From: Ceratotherium simum simum
Lineage: Eukaryota > Chordata > Mammalia > Perissodactyla > Rhinocerotidae
Reading direction: 5' to 3'
NCBI RefSeq assembly: GCF_000283155.1
Contig: NW_004454178.1
Location: 21,933,444-21,997,443, forward strand
Length of the DNA stretch: 64,000 nt
A model generated the notes under the pieces. The model did no database searches. It was not told where the DNA came from and saw only the letters and a program-made list of their open reading frames with translations. Position numbers and translations under genes: made by a program. Below are positions 23,601 through 34,808 of this stretch, piece after piece. The number at the start of each line of letters is the position of its first letter. The first letter of the stretch is position 1.

Positions 23601-25059
23601 AGTGTGATATAACATCACGTTCAGTTAATCCCATTTTATACAAGAAACCAGAGCCCATTAGGCTATGGCTAAAGCAATGGCCAAGATCACCAGCTACTTA
23701 AAGACCAGAAACCAAGGCCCAGTCTCTGATGACCGGTCCACAGCTCTTCCCATCTCACATCTTGTATAAGATCTTCCACACGCCTGCCTAAACACACTAT
23801 ACTTCGGTGGAGCAATGGACTTCTCTGGGGGGTGTTCTTTAATGATCAGGGAAAATGGATCAAGTCAATGAAACAGTGTTTGTTTGAGAGATCATATCTT
23901 GATGAGCCAACTTACTGAGGCCCTTCTTTGTCCTCGCTCAAGTACATTGCCTGGTGAATAACATTTTAGAGTGTTGATATTGGCAAGCAGGCTAATTGAG
24001 ATTCCTGTTCTCCAATTAGTTCTTGCCTTTTGATCAGAATGTTTCTGCCCGTCGCTGTTGTAATGCTCAGAAAGGGCTTCAGGTTTCTGAGGACATCTTG
24101 CACACACACCCGTGCTACCCTTGTGCCACTGAGGAAAGAAGAGGAAGAGATAAGGGAAAGCTGAAGACCACCCCCTGCCATGTGCCTGGACCCTTTTCAG
24201 TGAGTGTGAACCCACTCTTCTGTGTCTCTATCCTCTTCGTGCCTTACATTATCCTACCCCTGATCCCACCCCACATTAACACACCTTTCTTTATTGTTGT
24301 TCTAGGCGTTATATTAAAGGACAAAGGTACTAGATCATGAATCAGACATTCTGGTTTAAACACCTGGAAATGATCTTGAACAGGTCATTTCAATGACACT
24401 CTGAAAAACTTAATGTCCCCAGGCCTCCGCTTGCTCATCTGAAAATGAAGATAATAATAACATCTGCCAGGCATATTTCCTGCCCGAGCTCTCTGCACCC
24501 AGGTTTGTTAAGCTCATCAGTTCACCTGCACGTGTTGGGTGCTCACTATGTAAAAGGCACTTAGCCAGGGAGGAAATATAAACGTAAATTGTGGAGCATT
24601 ATTTAAATGTAAGGTCTTATTACCATTATAAAAACACTCATTTGGAAACTATATCAAACATTCTATTTCTTCTTACACTACTGTCATCTTCCACATCCAT
24701 AAACTTCCCAGCTCTTCTATTACTCACATTAGTGGTAAAAACAAAATGCCATCTTTTTCATGCCCTGCCGCCTTCCTCCACTGAGCAATAACTATGTCAA
24801 CTGGAAATATTATGAAGGTTATCTGGCTGAAGCATCTATTCCACAGTCATGCATCACTGGGTTTTTAGAGTGCCGGCTAAATATTTTAAGTGATTGATGT
24901 CCCTGACAACTCTCATTTTTTGTTTTTTATTTAATCAGTCGCACAGGGATCAGGAATAACACAAACCTTTTCCCTCTGTGAAAAGATCGTGGTCAAAACT
25001 TGTTTCTGAGTTGTTTAACTCAGAAAATGGCATCATGCTTGCTAAAAGCATCCTTTTAT
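23601..25059. other. Unassigned, with weak antisense MIR
   Basis: A weak antisense MIR signal lies at about 24360-24560 ('ttgctcatctgaaaatgaag', 'gtaaaaggcacttagcc'). The remainder shows nothing recognisable. The overlapping 71- to 107-aa frames at 23.9-24.3 kb on both strands are not convincing. Confidence 0.4.
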
Positions 25060-25534
25060 GTTATGGGTTGAATTTTGTCTTCCTCAACTCCCCCCAAAAA
25101 AGATATGTGAGGTCTGAACCCCCAGTACTTCAGACGGTAGTCTTGTTTGGAAATGGAATCAGAGCAGATGTGTTTAGTGAAGTTGAAATGAGGTCACACT
25201 GGAGTAGGGTGGGATCTTATCCAGTATGACTGGGGTCCTTATAAGAAGGTGGCCGCGGGAAGACAGAGATACATAGGGAGAAGGCCAGGTGACAGTGGAC
25301 ACCCAGACTGGAGGAATGCAGCTACAAGCCAAAGACCGTCAAGGATTGCAGCAGCTGCCAGAAGGTATGAAAACGTAAGGAAGGATTCCCTTACAGGTTT
25401 CAGAGAGGGCATGGCCCTGCTGACACATTGATTTCAGAATTCTAGCTCCAGACTGTGAGCAAATACATTTCTGTTGTCTTAAGCCACCAATTTCTGGAAC
25501 TTTGTTTTGGTAGCCCTAGAAAACTAATACAGTA
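25060..25534 (+). mobile_element. MaLR MLT1 LTR, plus strand
   Basis: Sense MLT1: 'tatgggttgaattttgtctt', 'gaacccccagtacttcagac', 'actggggtccttataagaag', 'tttctgttgtcttaagccac', ending 'agccctagaaaactaatac'. Confidence 0.9.
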
Positions 25535-25572
25535 TATAAAAAGTTTGGGAATAGGAGGATTTCCAAATAATG

Positions 25573-25800
25573 CTGTATTAGTTACCTATTTCTGTGTAAC
25601 AAATTACCTCAACTTTGCAGCTTAAAATAACACACATTTATTATCTCACGGTTTCCATAGGTCAGGAGCCTGAGTGTGCCTTAGCTGGGCGTCTGCTTCA
25701 TTGTTCCTCACAGGCTGCACTCAGGGTGCCGGCCGGGGCTGGGGTCTCATCTGAAGGTTCGACTGGGGCAGGGTCCATCATAAACTGATGATGGCCCTGG
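25573..25800 (-). mobile_element. MaLR (MLT1-type) LTR, minus strand, truncated
   Basis: Antisense MLT1: 'gctgtattagttacctattt', 'ttattatctcacggtttcc', 'gccggccggggctggggtct', 'catctgaaggttcgactggg'. The matching stops near 25800. It lies head to head with the MLT1 at 25060-25534. Confidence 0.8.
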
Positions 25801-26924
25801 TCCCAGCTGTAGGTGACATGAGGTCAACAGAGGAGGCCTGTGGGTAGGCTCCTGAGACTGGCAACACAGGCTCATCTGTCCTCAGGTACTAAGGCAAGAG
25901 AGAGAGCTCATCTTGGTGTAATAAGTTAAGTCTTTGGAGACAAAGAGCAAAGAGTATATTTCTTGATATCAACTATTACCTAATTAAGGCTACACGTTTT
26001 GTTATCTTTTTTGGAGCTCTTGTATTTTGGAAATGTGATGTTTTTGATTATGCCAAAATGGCATAGATTAAAGATTGGAGAATTAAGTTTTCTTATAATT
26101 TCCTATGGTGATATTTTAAGGAGATCTGTGATGACACTTCTGTCCTTTCAAATATTGGGATTGTAGGGAGAAGCAAAACCAACATAGCAAAGCTGACGTT
26201 TAGCACAAACTTATTAAGAGGTTGACACTGTGCTACATACATATATTTATATACTCAATTACTTTTCTGGAAGAAGCCAATTAATGTATGTATTCATACA
26301 CTCTTTTAAATATTTACTTAGAATCTACTGTATGCCAGGTGCTGTGCTTGGCACTGGGGGTAAAGTAGATAACAAGTTTTTAGTTGGGCTTTAAAGGGCA
26401 TAAATAATCAAATCCCCTGCACTCAGAGTTCCAAATGGTTTCATAGTGATTCATAGTGGAAACACAAAGTATCTACTGTGAATCAAAACTCCTGCTTTTG
26501 GAAACTATAGTTTGTATTTGAGTCCAAGATTATCTTCCTACTTGTCCACCAATGTAGTGGGGACTCTGGTGAACACTTCTGCTTGTGGCAGCAGCAGAGA
26601 GGAGAACCTCCATGGTTTGTGGGCAGGAAGGAAGGGGGTGGGTGATAGATGGAGAGAGAGACAGACAGACAGAGAAAGAGAGATAGAGAAGGGTGAGGTC
26701 TTACTGAGAGTCATCTCCCTCATACCCTCCAGGGAGCGGGTAAGGCAGGTATGGCTAAGGTGGGTGGCTGTTATAGATTTGGCTCCTGGTTAACACATAG
26801 TCAGAGATGTGGCCTCTGGCAGGCATTTTGGAGGAGAAAGTCTTCTGCTTGGTTCATCTACAGGGACCTTTCTTAGTCTGCTCTGGGGCAAAGAGTGTGG
26901 ACCAGGGAGACTTGGAGTTGAATA
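25801..26924. other. Unassigned; GA-rich patch at 26650-26692
   Basis: A GA/GACA-rich low-complexity patch lies at 26650-26692. An old-repeat motif ('tatgccaggtgctgtgcttg') lies at about 26330. No coding or RNA feature is recognised. Confidence 0.4.
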
Positions 26925-27105
26925 TTGCTGTTTAAGGGTCCTTTGACTTCAGCGAAGTTATTCATCCTACTGAACCTCAGTTTGCTTACCTATACAGTGG
27001 GATGATGTTATCTACCACAGAGATTTGGGAGGATTAAAAATGAACACATGTATAATGCCAACCATGACACATGATATGTAGCAGGTACAGCAGGCGTTAG
27101 CTCCC
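26925..27105 (-). mobile_element. MIR SINE, minus strand
   Basis: Antisense MIR: 'gaacctcagtttgcttacct', 'atacagtgggatgatgttat', 'gggaggattaaaaatga', ending 'gtagcaggtacagcagg'. Confidence 0.65.
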
Positions 27106-27609
27106 TTCTCTCCCCTTTCAAGACTGGCTTGTCCATTCTCTTTTATCTTATTGTTTACTGGTTTCTTCTAAGATTCTTTCCATTCTGAGAAGAAGTGAGC
27201 TCAACTCTCTTTTGAAGTTACACAAGGATTTGGCAGAGGTGGAGGAAGGAATAGGAGGATTTTTGGCACCAACTTTATTGTACTTTGGAGTCATCCATTA
27301 CTATTCAAGGAATGGGATGAGAAGACTGAATGTGGGAGGCAATATCCTCGAAAACAGTGATGTCAACAGATAACGTAGAGGCTGAAAGATCAAGGCAGGA
27401 ACGCCCAGATACTCTCTACAGTTCTTTATAATCCTGCAGTCTCTATGAGGCCATAAGATTCCAATAGTGAGAAGAAGGCGAACGGCGAGTTCTATGCGTG
27501 CTGAACCACTGGACTATGGAGGTTCCTTTGTGTTATTGAGAGTGTTTCCAGTAGCTGCTTCCTGCCAGCAACCTCTGACGGCGTGTGGCTCACTGAGCTG
27601 TCCGTAGAG
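27106..27609. other. Unassigned spacer
   Basis: No repeat, exon or RNA gene recognised. Confidence 0.5.
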
Positions 27610-27765
27610 ACTTCGGGTAGACTCAGACAGACATATATTTGAACTACAGTTCAGCTGCTTTTTAGCAGAATTTCTCTGGGCAAGTAACTTGACTTCTCCA
27701 AGCCTTAGTTTTTTTATAGGATCTTTCAGAGAGTCACATTGAAGAATTTATGAAAAGGTGCTCAA
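27610..27765 (-). mobile_element. MIR SINE fragment, minus strand
   Basis: Antisense MIR: 'gggcaagtaacttgacttct', 'ccaagccttagtttttttat', ending 'ggtgctcaatcaatggtg'. Confidence 0.6.
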
Positions 27766-27847
27766 TCAATGGTGACATTTTTATTTTGGTGTATATGCAA
27801 TCCAGGCAACTCTGTTGCCTTACAGGGTTACTCTCCTCTAGCGCAAC

Positions 27848-28308
27848 TGCATTAGTTTCCTATCGCCGCTCTAACAAATTACCTTCAAACAACACAAAAT
27901 TGTTCCCTTACAGTTCTGGAGAAATGGGTCTCTCTGCACTAAAATTAGGGTGTCGGTGGGGCTGTGTTCCTTTCTGGAGGCTCTGCAGGAGAATCTATTT
28001 TCTTGTCTTTTCCGGTGTCTAGAGGCTGCCCATATTCCTTGGCTTGTAGCCCTTTACAAAGCCAGCTTTGAGCATTTCTTCTGCAGTCACATCTCCCTCT
28101 TTCCATAACCAGGAAAGGTCCTCCGATTTTAAGAGCTGGTGCAATTAGATTGGGCCCACCCAGGTAATCCAGTGTAATCTCACCAGGTCAAGGTTCTTAA
28201 TTTATTCACACTACAAAGTCCCTGTTGCCATGTCAGGTAGCATATTCACAGGTTCCAGGGACTAGAATGTGGACATCTTGGGGTGGGGGCAGCATTATGC
28301 TACTTAAC
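27848..28308 (-). mobile_element. MaLR (MLT1-type) LTR, minus strand
   Basis: Antisense: 'gcattagtttcctatcgccg', 'cagttctggagaaatgggtc', 'gggctgtgttcctttctgga', 'attagattgggcccacccag', 'catattcacaggttccaggg', 'gcagcattatgctactta'. Nearly full length. Confidence 0.85.
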
Positions 28309-28525
28309 CAGAATAAGTGAGAAACAGGAGTCTCTTTGCCCCTCCTGCGGCACGGACTGGTGGCGTCTATTTCACAACATGTCTCCCCTGCCCTGCTCAG
28401 CTGGGGCTTGGGCCACTGTTCCCTTTGTCACTGGCTCCCTCCTGGAGCTCTGGTACAGAGAAAGCTGCACTTCCCTTTACTACCTCTTTCCCTAAATTCT
28501 CCCAATGAACCAATCACTTCAGGCT

Positions 28526-28527
28526 CG

Positions 28528-28559
<32 letters not shown>

Positions 28560-28560
28560 G
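28526..28560 (+). repeat. Compound (CT)n(TA)n microsatellite
   Basis: A pure CT dinucleotide run passes directly into a short TA run. Confidence 0.9.
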
Positions 28561-29109
28561 TAAAAGAAAAAAGGTTAGAAGTCAAGTGTAACTGTTCTCG
28601 TAGTCCAAGGCAAAAGAATACGAAATGAACTAACTAACCCATTCACAGAGAAAATGCCTCAATCCTGGCTTTAATCCCTAGTCTTAAGAATAATCTTCCT
28701 TTTCCCAGGCTCCATTTTTTTTTCAATCAATAAGAAGCAAAATCTCAAAGTTTTGTTTGGAAATGTAGAATTGAGTGTGCAGGGTAGCAACACGACCTTC
28801 TCCAAACCCAGATTGGTATCAGGGCCGAAAGAAAGAGGTCCACATAGACACACCATATTTGTAGACATCACTTTGTGAGTTGGCCAAAGTGTGTTCAAAG
28901 GCTGACTTGAGACCATCTCTGCAACCGTTGATCTCTGTTGACTGGGGAGATTGAAAAACTAAAACTAAAACAAAACAAAACAGAAAGCTCACACACATAA
29001 ACTTGTGTCATGAGTGACTTCACTGGGCACCAGGAAAAATTCCTTCTAGCCCGGGATAAGGCCTAGATCCTTGCACCGAGAAGCTCTGGCATGTAGTTTA
29101 TCTAGGAAC
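28561..29109. other. Unassigned spacer
   Basis: No recognised feature. The 81-aa minus frame at 28671-28916 resembles no family. Confidence 0.45.
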
Positions 29110-30400
29110 TGAACTCATTAAAAGATGAGTATTAACAAAGGGGGAACCAACACAGAATATGTGCGAAAGCAATATGTGACAAATGAGAAAAGAAACAAGA
29201 AAAACATACAGCAAATGAGCAACTTCATAGAAAAATGTTCCCATAGGTCAGATGAACATTGTGGTCAAAACTATTGCCAAGAATTAAAAAAAAAAAAAAT
29301 CTTCATAAAAGACTGAAGATCTTTATTAAAAAAATTGAGCTCTTTATAAAACTAAAGCTCCATGATAAGATCCCAGGGATGACGTGATAATATAAGATGA
29401 CGAGAGAAAGCCTGAGCTGGAAGAGTTGTTGAAAGGAGTGGAAGAGAAATAAAACAACTGCAGAAAAGAAAGCCAAACTGGAAGGAGCATAGAGAGGAGG
29501 AGCTGCTGTTGAAAGCAGACCAAAGATTATGGATGGCAGAACTGAGACAGACAGGAAAAATGAAATTAAGACAAGCCAAGAGTTGTAAAAGGATTGGAGA
29601 GAAAGTGAAAAGTAAGTGAGACAGACAAAGAAGATCAAATACACGCATAATTGATGTCTCCAAAGAAGATAATGAAATAATGGACAGAAACAATATTTGA
29701 AGACATAATTCAAGTACAGTTCCTAGAAATAAAGGAAGATGTGGTTCTTCCGTTTGAAAGATCACAACATTACGCCCTAGAGAAAAATATTTACATGGAA
29801 CCATCGATGTAGAGATTCGGTAAAGTTACTGAAATTCAGAGAGAAAGAATCCTTTGGACAACCAGATCAAGAGAACAAATTGCCTCTTAGGGGGGAAATA
29901 TCAGTCTGGCTCAGACTGCTCCACAGCCTCAGCAGTCCTTGGGGTACAGAGCAAGGTCTGCAAAGTCCTGAAGGAAAAACGTGTGACACAAGAATTTTAT
30001 AGCTTCCTGTGCCATATGCCTTGAATCAAGGCAGCAGAAAAGCATCTTTGAACATTCAAGAACTTAGGGAATATAGTTCTCATCTGTCATTTTAAAGAAA
30101 CTACTGGAAGATGACATTCAGCCAGTTGAAAGGTCAATGGAAAAAATACAGCAAAAAGACCACCATTGAGCACTGAACACATTACAGTGTAGGATTAAGA
30201 CTAAAGCACCTGGTTACAGGCATGTAGAAATTATATAACTAATGAAAATTGAGAGACAGAGAAGGGAACTGTGTAGTTGGAGAAGATAAAAGAGGGAGAT
30301 ATTTTTTATTATATCACGTTTTCTATTTTTTGAATTTTATCCCATGTCCCTTTATTATGTATTCAAAAACTAAATAATGTATTTAAAAATAACATGAAAA
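29110..30400 (+). mobile_element. Probable HAL1 (half-L1) LINE, plus strand
   Basis: A-rich LINE-like sense strand with segments typical of HAL1, including 'agaacttagggaatatag', 'aaactactggaagatgac' and 'gaatcctttggacaacc'. HAL1 encodes only an ORF1-type protein. This copy has many stops and an internal A14 run at about 29287. The 136-150-aa minus frames at 29303-29804 are antisense shadows of this A-rich strand. Confidence 0.5.
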
Positions 30401-31340
30401 AGATGGGCCAACATTTTAAGCTTTATTATTCTGTCAACTAGAAACTAGAAGATGAGGTATAGTTCGTATCATCTCCACCACAATCAATGGGGATGGAGAG
30501 AAGCTATCTATTCTCTCACACAACCGGAAAAAAGGTTAACAGGGAAAAGCAAAAGAAACATAGTATTCTGTATAGGGTTTAATCAAGTAGGCTTGGTATT
30601 CTTCTTGCGGCAAACATTCAAATGATCCTGCTACAAGAACACCTCGTTACGTTGGTGTGCATTTTTAGGGGAAGAGGTTCTTGAGAGACTTTTCATATCC
30701 AAGTGGCTTCCATTGTTGGCTTGTGGTTTTTCATCCATGGGAGCCTCCCATGTATCCCCATGCCAGACTTGCCCATCATTCCCTGGATGGTTCTGCCCTA
30801 ATCCTGATTCCAGAGGGCTTCAGACAGCATGTAAGCCTCAGTGGAAGACCTGTGGTGACCCAGCCCCGGAAGCCTTCTCCATCCTTGGAGCCTCCCACTT
30901 CCCATGTTGCAGCCTGTTTGTTATCTGCATGCCTCAGTTCCCTGGCTTGGGCTTCTGTGTTGGTTTGTGTTACTCTGTCTGGCTCCTCCCAACTCCTCCC
31001 CCAAGAGAATGTGGCCTTCTTCTGGAATCACAGCCTGGTGGCCAAGACCTTGCAAAACCTTAGAAAGCCCTGCTGGTTGATGACAGACTGTCTGCCCCTC
31101 CCTTCATTGGCTCCAAGTCTCCTCATTGGGACCCTTCCACATTCTTTTACAATTTCCAGTGCTATCTTTACATCAGGTTTATTGTTGGTGGTATTGTTGC
31201 TGTTGTTTGAAAACTGCCTCGACCACCTGAAGCTCCACCATGAACCAAGTTAACTTTACAACTCTCTCACTTGAATGAGTAGGTTTTCTGCTATGCTCTA
31301 AAATCCCTCTCCCTCTTCCCTTGGCTTCTGTTGGAACAAA
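30401..31340. other. Unassigned, with a 190-codon open frame
   Basis: The plus frame at 30681-31253 is open for 190 codons from an ATG, and a second frame at 30713-31063 overlaps it. The predicted product has no family resemblance, and two overlapping open frames suggest composition bias. There is no supporting splice or promoter context. Confidence 0.35.
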
Positions 31341-31354
31341 GAATCACCAATTCT

Positions 31355-31602
31355 TTTTTTTTTTTTTTGGTGAAGACATCAGCCCTATGCTAACATCTGC
31401 CAATCCTCCCTTCTTTTGCTGAGGAAGACTGGCCCTGGGCTAACATCTGTGCCCATCTTCCTCCACTTTATATGGGACGCCGCCACAGCATGGCTTGCCA
31501 AGCAGTCCGTCTGTCTGCGCCTGGGATCCGAACCGGCAAACCCTGGGCCGCTACAGCGAAGCGCTCGCACTTAACTGCTTGCGCCACCGGGCCAGCCCCA
31601 GG
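31355..31602 (-). mobile_element. ERE SINE, minus strand, with clear TSD
   Basis: Begins on the plus strand with an 18-T run (the reversed tail), then the antisense ERE tail and body motifs, and ends 'gccaccgggccagcccc' (reverse of GGGGCTGGCCCGGTGGC). Direct repeats GAATCACCAATTCTT flank it at 31341 and 31604. Low divergence and an intact TSD mark it as one of the younger insertions here. Confidence 0.95.
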
Positions 31603-31649
31603 AGAATCACCAATTCTTAAGTGACATTATTTAAATAAATTTTCCATGA

Positions 31650-32290
31650 GAGTGCATCTCAAACTTTAACATGCATATGGATCACCTGGGGTTCCCACTA
31701 AAACATAATTCTGGTTCATTTAGGTCTGAGGTCAGACCTGGGATTCTGGTAGGGGAGGAAAAAGTTTTCCTTGACCCTCTTAGGGTCCCTGGCTGGGTCT
31801 GAAAATTAAGCTGACAAAGATAGATTAACAGGAGAAAAGTACACAAATTTATTGAATATGTTTTACAAGACATGGGAACCCTCATAAGGAAACAAAAACC
31901 TGAAGAAATGGTTAAACCTGAATATTTTTATACTAGGTTTGATGAAGAGTGGGCAGTCCTGTAGAAATATAAGTCAGAGTATGAGGTCAGTGTAATAGAC
32001 TAGGGGAAACTTAGCAAGTCTAGTTTATTTGGATTCTTCTCTGCATCCCTTTGTCTTTGAGGATAAGAATTCTGTAGGGAGGGCACCTTGCACATGAGGG
32101 TTCTACGTCCTGTTTCAGGGGAGAAGAGGGAGGCGAAAGGTCAGAGTGACCTTCCTGCTTCTGCCGTTTTCTCAAACTCTAAGGACCCATATTTTGGGGT
32201 AGTGTGTCCTGCACCCCCATCAGTCTGCACTTCTAACAAGTTCCCAAATGACTATACTAGGCATTCTTGGAACGTAGACCACACTTGGAG
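31650..32290 (+). mobile_element. hAT-Charlie-type MITE split by an ERV1 LTR
   Basis: The left part 31650-31746 ('tctcaaactttaacatgc', 'ggatcacctggggttcc', 'aggtctgaggtcagacctgg') and the right part 32223-32290 ('cacttctaacaagttcccaa', 'gtagaccacacttggag') together follow the order of a short hAT-Charlie element of the MER3/MER20 kind. The interval between them is the LTR described next. Confidence 0.65.
31747..32222 (-). mobile_element. ERV1 LTR, minus strand, inside hAT element
   Basis: The plus strand begins TGGTAGGGGAGGAAAAAG and ends CCCCCATCA, i.e. TGATGGGG...CTCCCCTACCA on the minus strand. The 'cctcccctaca' 3' end is shared with the LTRs at 36533, 37605 and 39761. A plausible solo LTR with no internal retroviral sequence beside it. 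Confidence 0.6.
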
Positions 32291-32380
32291 TAGCTGGGAT
32301 CTACACCAGATCACTTCAATGATTTTAACTAGAACAAAACAAGGAACTCTACTCCTTAGTATTTAAAATGCCAACTCTTG

Positions 32381-32465
32381 GGGCTGGACCGGTGGCGTAG
32401 TGGGTAAGTGCACAAGCTCCACTGTGGTGGCCCTGGGTTCGCAGGTTCGGATCCAGGCTCGCACC
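32381..32465 (+). mobile_element. ERE SINE, 5' part (split by an ERV)
   Basis: The ERE head GGGCTGGACCGGTGGCGTAG with tRNA-like A and B boxes stops at 'gctcgcacc', where retroviral TGTTACC begins. The missing 3' part is at 34809-34971. The outer target duplications match in 14 of 16 bases (32365-32380 and 34972-34987), which shows that both halves come from one insertion. Confidence 0.9.
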
Positions 32466-32529
32466 TGTTACCACCCAACGTGGGGCCTTCTGCCCGCTGT
32501 AAGACACGCCAACAGTCAACAGTAAAACC

Positions 32530-32775
32530 GGGGCCGGCCCGGTGGCTTAGCGGTTAAGTGCACGCGCTCTGCTACCGGCGGCCCGGGGTTCGGATCCCGG
32601 GCACGCACGACACACCGCTTCCCCGGCCATGCTGAGGCCGCGTCCCACATACAGCAACTAGAAGGATGTGCAACTATGACATACAACTATCTACTGGGGC
32701 TTTGGGGGACAAAAAAAGAGGAAGATTGGCAATAGATGTTAGCTCAGGGCTGATCTTCCTCACACACAAAAAAAG
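32530..32775 (+). mobile_element. Young ERE SINE inside the ERV
   Basis: GGGGCCGGCCCGGTGGCTTAG head, a B box inside GGGTTCGGATCCCGGG, 'caactatgacatacaacta' in the body, and a tail of A-rich sequence. A 9-bp TSD, AGTAAAACC, lies at 32521-32529 and 32776-32784. The high CpG content suggests a recent insertion. The body differs from the ERE at 31355, so at least two ERE subfamilies are present. Confidence 0.9.
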
Positions 32776-34256
32776 AGTAAAACCTAAAACCAGTGTCCCA
32801 CTGACAGCGGCCCGGAGAAGGGTGCAGAGCCCAACTGCGGGATTCAGTATAGCTATAAGATTTAGTCAAGACCCACTCAGCCCAGGGACTTAGTCCCTGA
32901 GTCAGCACAAGGCAAGCCAGGGAGGCAAGAGGCAAAAGCCTGGAGTGGGCTGGAGGCCGGGCCTCTCAACGCCGAGGTTGAGAGTTAAGGCCCTGGCAAA
33001 GGTTTTCAAGTTTTCAATTCTGCTCAGGTCCAGCCTGAACTTAACCTCGACTTGGTGACAACAGAGGAGGAATAAAACAGAAAAGGAAGGGAAAGAGGGG
33101 GTCAGGTCTCACCCTCATGGCCTCTTCCCAAGAGTCATCACGATAAGGGTCACAAACAATAGTTCCTGTGCCGGGGCACACAACCCCGGTAGGACAGTTT
33201 ACAGAATAAATTACAGATATCCTGTCCCCATAACTGACTCAGTAGGCCCCTAAAATACTCAACGTGTTCTTGACAGGAGACAAAACAAGATTCCAGATTT
33301 CAGTTAAATGACCAAGGGCCAACCTGGACTCCCTCCAGGTGCCCCTAAAACCAGAGAAGAGCTCCCAGCGGTGGAACGCAGACTCTCTGAAACCAGAAGC
33401 TGCAGCCTTGTCAGTCAAAGGACTGACCCATGGGCCAACCTGAAATCACTCCAGGTGCCCAAACAGATTAATAGAAACCAGAAACCAGGACCACCAAGAG
33501 AGGGCTTACTTGGGGTCTCTGGGGTGATCAGGCCCGGAAACCAGAGGGGAGCTCCCAGGGGTGGAACACAGACTTTCCAAAAACCAGCTGGCAGAGAGCT
33601 CCCAGGGGTGGAGCCTTTGACTCTCGAGATTTCTTTCTTGATTCAAAAGCTCAAAAGGAGCCCAAAGCGGCCACTGTAACTTTAAATTATCCGGGGTTAG
33701 CTTGACAGCTGTTTACAGTTATCTCCATTTAAGGGAGCTTTTCCCAAGGTGGCCGCAACAAACAAGGGAATTTCTAAAGAGAGTTTGTTATGATCACCTA
33801 GAAATTCAGTCCCCAAACAGCCGATTTTAAGCTATTTACCAACACAGACACAGGAAAATCAGACACCCTGCAAACCAGTTCCCAGATTTAAGGTATAAAG
33901 TCCTACAACTGTTCCTACTCTGAGTGCGCGTCCAGACGGTACCATTAAAACCCAGATGGCCCTGCTGTAAGTGGAAGGACCCCAGATGACCCTGCCGCAA
34001 ACAGAAGGACCCCAGATGGAGGGGAAGGGGTTCATAAGCGTCCTCAAGTGACTTACCCTATTCCAGATTAAGCCCATCAACACACCAGATGTAGCCATTT
34101 CTCTTCCTACCGCAATCAGCGTTAGGAGGCAAGCTGGCGGCAGTACGGGAAAGCAGGTAGGGCAGTACCCCGAGATAAAGAGAGCCTCGGCGGCCGCTAG
34201 GGACTTACCCAACAGGTTGCCCATCCAGGGTTGGCTGGCCACGAGCTGGACTTATC

Positions 34257-34274
34257 GTCCCATCTGGGTCGCCA
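34257..34274 (-). other. Retroviral primer-binding site, tRNA-Arg type
   Basis: The minus strand reads TGGCGACCCAGATGGGAC, three bases after the LTR end GGTAACA. From memory of vertebrate tRNAs this is complementary to the 3' end of a tRNA-Arg (CCG-type) including CCA. The assignment to arginine is my recollection, not a search. Confidence 0.7.
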
Positions 34275-34277
34275 AAT

Positions 34278-34808
34278 TGTTACCGCGCAACGTGGGGCCT
34301 TCTGCTCGCCGCAAGACATGCCAATAGTCATGAGGCAAGGTGGTAGGAGAAAAAGGACTTTTTTACTACAGCTTGCTAGCAAGAGGGAAGATGGCCAATT
34401 AATGTCTGAAAAAAACCATCTTAAGGGACACCAAGTCTTACAGCAGTTATATAGGCTGGTGGGTTATTGGAGAGGGGGTTAGGAATGTTGACCTTCTGGT
34501 CTTTCAGACTAGGAGTCGCCACACCAGATCTTTCAGTTTTCATCGATGGTGCCTATTAGCATAGATTGTCTGTTCGGGGGTCATCACATTTCTAAAGAAC
34601 TCAAAAGAACAAAGTTATCATCTTATCGCAGCAAGGAGGTACATGCACAGGCAGGGGTTGTAAAATCAACATAGAAGTTAGATCTCCTGGAGGGTGCATA
34701 TCCAGCTGGGTTAGTTTGTCAGAGGTCATTCAAAGTTACAACAGAGTTTTTCTTTTCTACAATATGGCTTCCCTCATGTCAACCTTGCCTTGAGCTGGTA
34801 TCCCACCA
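34278..34808 (-). mobile_element. 5' LTR of the ERV, minus strand
   Basis: About 531 bp, running TGGTGGGA...GGTAACA on the minus strand. It contains a TATATAA box (plus-strand TTATATAGG at about 34447-34455) and, downstream, an AGTAAA polyadenylation variant near 34366-34372. Its last ~55 bp are repeated at 32466-32520 as the remnant of the 3' LTR. Confidence 0.75.

Larger units (their letters stand above)
32466..34808 (-). mobile_element. Truncated class I endogenous retrovirus, minus strand
   Basis: Read on the minus strand: a 5' LTR (34808-34278), a 3-nt spacer, an 18-nt primer-binding site, a CpG-rich leader of well over 1 kb, undetermined sequence, and finally only about 55 bp of the 3' LTR end (32466-32520), which matches the end of the 5' LTR. 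No gag, pol or env frame is recognisable, so most of the provirus is deleted and it cannot encode retroviral proteins. A consensus retroviral splice donor (GGTAAGTCC on the minus strand) lies in the leader near 34203-34211. The 127-aa minus frame at 33859-34242 is leader sequence, not Gag. A later ERE sits inside at 32530-32775. Confidence 0.8.

Noticed and set aside
24842..24870. Further Tigger end (acagtcatgcatcact)
   Set aside because: Only about 16 bases agree, with no opposite inverted end and no TA pair at a sensible distance.
29303..29804. Two overlapping hydrophobic minus-strand frames (136 and 150 codons)
   Set aside because: They are antisense to an A-rich LINE sense strand. T-rich antisense sequence translates to F/L/S-rich pseudo-membrane proteins.
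30681..31253. 190-codon plus-strand frame as a gene
   Set aside because: A second long frame overlaps it in another phase, there is no recognisable domain, and no regulatory or splice context is visible.
33400..33420. ATG with a Gag-like first three residues on the minus strand
   Set aside because: A stop follows after six codons and it lies inside the repeated leader unit.
33859..34242. 127-codon minus-strand frame starting in the retroviral leader, considered as Gag
   Set aside because: It starts directly behind the primer-binding site, where Gag does not begin, overlaps splice-donor sequence, and has no Gag motif.
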